Below, piece after piece: positions 6,065 through 12,746 of a stretch of 12,746 bases of DNA. The notes under the pieces were generated by a model. It did no database searches. It saw only the letters and a program-made list of their open reading frames with translations, and was not told the DNA's origin. A program made the position numbers and the translations under genes. The stretch is from NCBI GenBank assembly GCA_945897545.1, contig CAMDGJ010000061.1, forward strand, positions 1 through 12,746, given 5' to 3'. Origin of the DNA: Flavobacterium psychrophilum (GTDB lineage Bacteria; Bacteroidota; Bacteroidia; Flavobacteriales; Flavobacteriaceae). The stretch's first letter is position 1. Each line of letters begins with the position of its first letter.

Positions 6065-7897
6065 ATGAAAAAACTATTTTTATTTCTCCTAATAACAACG
6101 TCAATGTTTGCACAAATAGAAAGAATAGAACCTCCGTTTTGGTATGCTGGAATGCACAATCCAGACTTGCAAATTATGTTTTATGGAAAAAACATTGCTC
6201 AACACCAAGTTTCAGTTTCTAATTCGATTACAATTACAGACATAAAAAAAACGGAAAATCCGAACTATCTTTTCGTTACAATAAACACTAAAAATTTCCC
6301 TGCAACAAATTGTATTTTCACTTTCAAAAACAATAACAAAGTAGCATTTACCCACAACTATACTTTAACAAACCGCAGAGAAAATTCGGCACAACGAAAA
6401 AGTTTTGACGCCTCAGATATGATGTACTTGGTAATGCCAGATCGTTTTGCTAATGGCAAAAAAAATAATGATTCCAACGATTTAACCTATGAAAAATTCA
6501 ATAGAGATTTGCCAGGAGGAAGACACGGGGGAGACATTGAAGGCATCATCAATCATATAGATTACTTGCAAGAATTAGGTGTGACAGCCATTTGGAACAC
6601 ACCACTTTGCGAAGACAACGAAGTTGCTTATTCTTATCATACTTACGCTCAATCAGACGTTTACAAAATTGATCCTCGTTATGGAACTAATGAAGATTAT
6701 GCTCGGTTAGCTTCTGAATTACACAAAAGAAAAATGAAATTAGTGATGGATTATGTTACTAATCATTGGGGCAAGGAACATTGGATGATCAAAGATTTAC
6801 CCACTAAAGATTGGATTCATCAATTTGAAAATTTCACCCAAACTAATCACAAAAGAACGACTATACACGACATAAATGCGTCAAAAATAGACACCAAAAT
6901 CTGCATGAATGGCTGGTTTGCTCCAACGATGCCGGATTTAAATCAGTCCAATCCTTTGATGCTGAATTATCTTATTCAAAATGCGATTTGGTGGATTGAA
7001 TACGCTGACTTAGATGGTTTCAGAGTAGATACTTTCAACTATTCTGATCCAGAAGGGATTGCAAAGTGGACAAAAGCAATAACCAATGAATATCCCAATT
7101 TTAACATAGTTGGAGAAGTTTGGATGCAAAATCAAGCGCAAATGGCTTATTGGCAAAAAGACAGTAAAATTGCCGCTATTCAAAATTACAATTCCCACTT
7201 ACCTAGTGTTATGGATTTTACATTACTTGGTGCATTGGGAAGTGTTTTTAATGAAGATGACGGCGGTTGGGACAAGGGAATGGTAAAAATCTATGATAAT
7301 TTCGCTAATGATTTTCTGTATCCAAACATCAATAATTTGCTAATTTTTGCCGAGAATCATGATACTCAACGCGTAAACCACGTTTATAACAACGACATTC
7401 GAAAATACAAAATGGCGATGGCACTATTAGCCACCGTTAGAGGAATTCCGCAAACTTATTATGGTTCCGAGATAGGAATGTCAGGAAATAAAGACAATGG
7501 CGATGCCGATATTCGTCAAGATTTTCCAGGCGGTTGGGAAGGCGATAATAATAATGCGTTTACCAAAGAAGGAAGAACTCAAATGCAAAATGACTATTTT
7601 GATTTTACCTCAAAATTGTTCAATTGGAGGAAAAATAAAGCGGTGATTCATTTCGGAAAAATGACACATTACATTCCGGAAGACAATACTTATGTCTACT
7701 TCAGATACAATGCTACTGATAAAGTGATGGTTCTGATCAACAACAGCAATGAAAAGAAAACGCTAAAAACGAATCGTTTCGCAGAAAATATTGGGAATTT
7801 TAAAACTGGAAAAGATGTCATCACAGAAAAATCTATTGATGTTACCAATGAAATTACTTTGGAACCAAAATCAGTTTTAATACTGGAATTGAAATAA
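6065..7897 (+). CDS. susA: SusA-like GH13 neopullulanase/cyclomaltodextrinase, exported
   Basis: A 610-residue GH13 enzyme with a signal peptide (MKKLFLFLLITTSMFA, cleavage likely A16|Q17), hence periplasmic or otherwise extracytoplasmic. Residues about 17-105 form the N-terminal immunoglobulin-like domain of the cyclomaltodextrinase type, recognisable by ERIEPPFWYAGMHNPDLQI. The barrel follows from about residue 115 (MYLVMPDRFANG). Conserved regions: DYVTNH (D229-H234); GFRVDTF with nucleophile D322; VGEVW with acid/base E351; ENHD with transition-state D433. The C-terminal beta domain (about 520-610) closes it. This arrangement matches Bacteroides SusA, which hydrolyses maltodextrins, pullulan and cyclodextrins. 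Expected role: shortening imported oligosaccharides for the GH31 enzyme and the carrier. The symbol is by resemblance; exact specificity is not visible. Confidence 0.88.
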   Translation: MKKLFLFLLITTSMFAQIERIEPPFWYAGMHNPDLQIMFYGKNIAQHQVSVSNSITITDIKKTENPNYLFVTINTKNFPATNCIFTFKNNNKVAFTHNYTLTNRRENSAQRKSFDASDMMYLVMPDRFANGKKNNDSNDLTYEKFNRDLPGGRHGGDIEGIINHIDYLQELGVTAIWNTPLCEDNEVAYSYHTYAQSDVYKIDPRYGTNEDYARLASELHKRKMKLVMDYVTNHWGKEHWMIKDLPTKDWIHQFENFTQTNHKRTTIHDINASKIDTKICMNGWFAPTMPDLNQSNPLMLNYLIQNAIWWIEYADLDGFRVDTFNYSDPEGIAKWTKAITNEYPNFNIVGEVWMQNQAQMAYWQKDSKIAAIQNYNSHLPSVMDFTLLGALGSVFNEDDGGWDKGMVKIYDNFANDFLYPNINNLLIFAENHDTQRVNHVYNNDIRKYKMAMALLATVRGIPQTYYGSEIGMSGNKDNGDADIRQDFPGGWEGDNNNAFTKEGRTQMQNDYFDFTSKLFNWRKNKAVIHFGKMTHYIPEDNTYVYFRYNATDKVMVLINNSNEKKTLKTNRFAENIGNFKTGKDVITEKSIDVTNEITLEPKSVLILELK

Positions 7898-7901
7898 TTT
7901 A

Positions 7902-7946
7902 AACCATATAAGTCATATAAGTAAAACTTAAATGACTTATATGGTT
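7902..7946 (+). repeat. intergenic palindrome 3 (GH13/GH31 gap)
   Basis: AACCATATAAGTCA (7902-7915) pairs perfectly with TGACTTATATGGTT (7933-7946). The interior adds six more pairs around one A-A mismatch, closing on an AAA loop, for about 20 pairs in total. The left arm consists of two tandem CATATAAGT units. It begins 4 bases after the upstream stop codon and ends 14 bases before ATG 7961. An A-rich stretch, not a U-tract, follows. It is the most regular of the four operon palindromes. Confidence 0.88.
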
Positions 7947-7960
7947 CAAAAACACTAACA

Positions 7961-10327
7961 ATGAAAAATCTATTTTTTTTTCTATTTATAACTTCTATTT
8001 CTTTTGCCCAAAACGCAAACAGGAAATTTGAAAGTTTCAAAAAAGTCAACGGCACTTTAGAAATCAAAACTTCCGATGGCCGATACATCATCAAAGCCTA
8101 TTCTGATAAAATTGTGGAAACTTCTTTTATTCCAAAAGGCGAAATTTTTAATACAAATTCAGAAGCTGTGGTTTTAGTTCCAAAAAAAGGAATTTCTAAA
8201 ATAATAGAAACACCAAGCGCAATAAGTCTTTACACAAAAGAAATTGTTGTTACTATCCAAAAATCTCCTTTTCAAATCTCCTATTTCAATAAGCAAAAAC
8301 TGATACTTTCTGAAAAAAATGGCCATACAAAAAACGAGCAGTATGAAGTCATAGATTTCAATCTCGACAGCACCGAACTGCTCTATGGAGGTGGAGCAAG
8401 AGCTTTGGGAATGAACCGTCGAGGAAATCGTTTGGAACTGTATAATCAAGCCGATTACGGATATAGCACCTACTCTAAAAAAATGAATTTCTGCATTCCA
8501 ATGGTGTTGTCATCAAGAATGTACGCTGTTCATTTTGACAATTCGGCTATTGGTTACTTGGATTTGGACAGTAAAAAAAACAATACTTTGGCTTATGAGA
8601 CCATTTCGGGAAGAAAAACCTACCAAGTAATAGTGGGCGATTCCTGGACTGATTTGATTTCGAATTATACCAATTTAACAGGAAAACAACCTTTGCCCGC
8701 TCGATGGACTTTGGGGAATTTCTCCAGCCGTTTTGGCTATCATTCGCAAGAACAAGTCGAAAAAACCACCAAGAAATTCGAGGACGACAAAATACCTGTC
8801 GATGCCATAATTTTAGATTTATAATGGTTTGGTACAGCAATGAAAGGCACAATGGGCAACTTGGATTGGGAAAAAGAAACCTTCCCAAATCCTGAAAAAA
8901 TGATTACTGATTTGAATGCAAACGGCATAAAAACGGTGCTGATAACCGAGCCTTTTGTATTGACAACTTCCAAGAAATGGCAGGAAGCCGTGGACAAAAA
9001 AATAGTCGCCACCGATAAAACAGGAAAACCTTTTACCTATGATTTTTACTTTGGAAACACCGGAATCATCGACATTTTCAAACCCGAAGGAAAAGATTGG
9101 TTTTGGAATATCTACAAGAAACTAATTAATCAAGGCGTTGGAGGTCTTTGGGGCGATTTAGGTGAACCCGAAGTTTTTCCTTCCGAAGCCATAACTGCTG
9201 GAGGAAAAGCCGATGAAGTCCATAATATTTACGGACACAATTGGGCAAAATTAATTGCCGACGGTTATAAAAAAGATTTTGCAAATCAACGTCCGTTCAT
9301 TTTGATGCGCGCTGGATATTCGGGTTCGCAACGATTTGGTATGATCCCCTGGTCTGGCGACGTGAGCCGTTCTTGGGGAGGATTGCAATCGCAAATGGAG
9401 ATTTCATTACAAATGGGAATGCAAGGAATGGGTTATATGCACTCCGATTTGGGTGGTTTTGCAGGCGACTATTTCGACAATGAATTGTATATTCGTTGGT
9501 TGCAATACGGAGTTTTCAACCCAATTTTTCGTCCTCACGCGCACGAAGATGTTTCTGCAGAACCAGTTTATAAAGACATTGTAACCAAAGCAAAAGCCAA
9601 AAAACAAGTGGAATTGCGTTACCAATTAATGCCATACAATTATACTTTGGCTTTCGAAAATAATCAAAAAGGAACTCCATTAATGCGTCCGCTGTTTTTT
9701 AAAGAATCCAATAATGCAAAATTATTGACAGTTTGCGAAACCTATCTTTGGGGAAATGACTTTTTGGTTACGCCAATCACAAAACCAGGAGTCACTTCAA
9801 CTTCCGTTTATTTCCCAAAAAACAACAACTGGTTTGATTTCTATTCTGATGAAGAACAATTGGCGGGAACTACTGCAAATATTGCGGTTATCGAAGATCA
9901 TATTCCTGTTTTTGTTCGTGGTGGGGCTTTTATACCAATGATAAAAACCATTCAAAACACCTCAAAATATTCATTGGCTGACTTCGATTTGCATTATTAT
10001 TTTGATACCAAAACTACTCAAAGTTCAGGTGAATTGTACAATGACGATGGAACAACAGCAAATGCCTTCGAAAAAGGAGAATTTGAAATATTGAATTTCA
10101 ATAGCAACGCCAATGCTAAAACAGTAACTATAAAATTGAATTCGGAAATTGGAAAAAACTTTCAATCTTCGGATAAAAATGTTGCACTAATCGTTCACAA
10201 TTTAAAAGCCAAATCTATAAGCTTTAACGGTAAACCTATGGCTTTCAACACTGTTAAAAACAATATAGAAATTCCAGTTTCTTGGAAGAAGGGAACTGAT
10301 GTGGAAATCAAAATTCAATTGTACTAA
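7961..10327 (+). pseudogene. GH31 alpha-glucosidase, exported, interrupted by one in-frame TAA
   Basis: The frame opened by ATG 7961 encodes 287 residues, meets TAA at 8822-8824, and continues without any other stop to 10327. Read through, it is a 788-codon protein of normal GH31 length. The stop falls inside ILDL-*-WFGTAMKGTMGNLDW, where this family has LDLYWFG, so a tyrosine codon (TAT or TAC) has probably become TAA. Signal peptide MKNLFFFLFITSISFA, cleavage likely A16|Q17. The N-terminal beta-sandwich covers about 20-235; the barrel begins near 245 and holds nucleophile D399 (GLWGDLGEPE) and acid/base D467 (WSGDVSRSW); C-terminal beta domains follow. Because the cut is inside the barrel and both catalytic residues lie after it, neither piece should be active alone. 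An open frame from ATG 8840 lacks the signal peptide. Intact enzyme would release glucose from maltodextrins outside the cytoplasm. A sequencing error remains possible. Confidence 0.88.
8822..8824 (+). other. premature TAA codon in the GH31 gene
   Basis: The codon order around it is GAT-TTA-TAA-TGG-TTT-GGT, in one frame with both flanking halves (7961 and 8825 differ by a multiple of three). No insertion or deletion is needed: one base change at 8824 explains it. The expected residue is Tyr288. Confidence 0.9.
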
Positions 10328-10335
10328 AAATCTAG

Positions 10336-10387
10336 ACCATTAAGAAAAATTAAGAAAAACTTAATGTTGCTTAATTTTCTTAATGGT
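10336..10387 (+). repeat. intergenic imperfect palindrome 4 (GH31/GH13 gap)
   Basis: ACCATTAAGAAAAATTAAG (10336-10354) pairs with CTTAATTTTCTTAATGGT (10370-10387), 18 pairs with one bulged A, around a 15-base loop. The left arm holds two tandem ATTAAGAAAA units. The right arm ends 15 bases before ATG 10403, and an A-rich stretch follows. The loop contains an in-frame ATG at 10364, which I do not accept as the start of the next gene. Confidence 0.85.
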
Positions 10388-10402
10388 TCAAAAAAAAGAC
10401 CA

Positions 10403-12100
<1,698 letters not shown>

Positions 12101-12127
12101 TAACACCAAATTGCTATTCTATAAAAT

Positions 12128-12162
12128 AAAACGAGGTTCTCTTATTCAGAAAACCTCGTTTT
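12128..12162. terminator. bidirectional rho-independent terminator
   Basis: AAAACGAGGTT (12128-12138) and AACCTCGTTTT (12152-12162) form a perfect 11-pair stem with a 13-base loop. Six T residues (12159-12164) end the plus-strand transcript. On the minus strand the same stem is followed by TTTTATTTTAT, so it also serves the convergent peptidase gene. It lies 27 bases after the amylase stop codon and 16 before the peptidase stop codon. Confidence 0.92.
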
Positions 12163-12178
12163 TTAGTTATTAAAAATC

Positions 12179-12746
12179 TTATTTTTTAGTAAAATCGCCT
12201 GCATAAATCAAAATGAATTTTTGCAAATCGAAATACTTTTTCATCGCTGCATTTACCTTTGCAACATCCAAAGCTTTTACTTTGTCTTCATAGTCAGAAT
12301 AAGATTTAAATGTTTTATTTTGATCTAAATAGTCTCGAAGTTGTCGGGCTAGAAATTCATCAGTCCCAAGCATTGTTTGACGTTGTTGCAACCAAGATTT
12401 TATAGAAGCGTCGAATTCTTCTTTTGAGAAACCTTTATCAAACGCTTTTTGAATTTCTTCTTTCAAAGCATTGTCTAGTTTGTCTTTAAAGGAAGGATTA
12501 AAAAAAGCATAAACTCCCCAATCCCCCGTTTTATCAATTCCGTTGCCGGATACAAAAGAACCTGCGCCATAACTCATTCCTTCAACCTCACGCAAACGCT
12601 TTGGTATTCTGGAAGATATAAAAGCTCCTCCACCTAACATTTCATTGGCTATATTTACTGCCGGAAAATCAGCATCACTTTCTCCAATATTCAAATTGAT
12701 TTTCCCAAATACTACTGCATTAGTTTTATCGTTCACCTGAATAGTG
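12179..12746 (-). CDS. M16 family metallopeptidase, C-terminal part (5' end beyond window)
   Basis: The minus strand carries an open frame from the right edge to TAA at 12181-12179, about 188 codons, starting mid-protein (TIQVNDKTNAVVFG). A GTG at 12736 could be read as a start but the frame and homology-like text continue past it, so the gene is simply cut by the window. Sequence such as INLNIGESDADFPAVNIAN, MLGGG, SSRIPKRLREVEGMSYGAGS and the closing DLQKFILIYAGDFTKK is typical of the C-terminal, non-catalytic half of bacterial M16 (pitrilysin/processing-peptidase-like) proteins. The zinc-binding HxxEH site lies in the other half and is not visible, so activity cannot be judged. It is convergent with the amylase gene and separated by a strong terminator, so it is unlikely to belong to the starch system. 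Confidence 0.88.
   Translation of the reverse strand, partial: TIQVNDKTNAVVFGKINLNIGESDADFPAVNIANEMLGGGAFISSRIPKRLREVEGMSYGAGSFVSGNGIDKTGDWGVYAFFNPSFKDKLDNALKEEIQKAFDKGFSKEEFDASIKSWLQQRQTMLGTDEFLARQLRDYLDQNKTFKSYSDYEDKVKALDVAKVNAAMKKYFDLQKFILIYAGDFTKK

Noticed and set aside
8840..10327. Open frame from ATG 8840 as an independent glycosidase gene
   Set aside because: It is in the same frame as the upstream 287-codon piece, begins inside the GH31 barrel, lacks a signal peptide and N-terminal domain, and has no leader of its own. It is the 3' part of one interrupted gene.
10364..10402. ATG at 10364 as the start of the lipoprotein amylase
   Set aside because: It lies in a hairpin loop and would put 13 residues ahead of a complete lipoprotein signal that starts at ATG 10403.

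Overview
The window is an alpha-glucan (starch/maltodextrin) utilisation locus from a member of the Bacteroidota, most likely a Flavobacterium or close relative. The evidence is the strongly AT-rich DNA, starts without a Shine-Dalgarno sequence, short signal peptides ending in FAQ, and the set of enzymes itself (LacI regulator, MFS maltose carrier, beta-phosphoglucomutase, GH65 phosphorylase, SusA-like GH13, GH31 and a lipoprotein GH13). I had no database access; family calls rest on motifs read directly from the translations.

Layout. Bases 1-48 (minus strand) are the first 16 codons of a divergent exported protein, in the position where a SusC-like TonB-dependent receptor would be expected. 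Bases 49-274 are the shared regulatory gap. A LacI-family regulator follows (275-1312), then a 284-base leader rich in repeats and dyads (1313-1596). After it come six co-directional genes: MFS carrier (1597-2925), pgmB (2936-3598), GH65 maltose phosphorylase (3665-5971), SusA-like GH13 (6065-7897), GH31 alpha-glucosidase interrupted by one in-frame stop (7961-10327), and a MalS-like GH13 lipoprotein with 19 consecutive threonines after its anchor (10403-12100). A bidirectional terminator (12128-12162) separates this operon from a convergent, truncated M16 peptidase gene (12179-12746, minus strand).

How it works together (inference from family knowledge). The lipoprotein amylase and the exported SusA-like enzyme cut maltodextrins outside the cytoplasm, and the GH31 enzyme would release glucose there. 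The MFS carrier brings maltose across the inner membrane. The phosphorylase splits maltose with phosphate into glucose and beta-glucose 1-phosphate, which PgmB converts to glucose 6-phosphate. The LacI-family protein probably senses a maltose-type sugar and controls both the divergent receptor and the enzyme operon. If the GH31 stop is real, extracytoplasmic glucose release is weakened and the cell would depend more on the phosphorolytic route.

Most notable beyond the genes: the GH31 nonsense codon; four intergenic imperfect palindromes that differ in sequence but share one architecture and end 14-20 bases before the next start codon; two mutually exclusive hairpins directly in front of the carrier's start codon; matching CpG-centred dyads and a shared 14-base word in both regulatory gaps; and the poly-threonine microsatellite.
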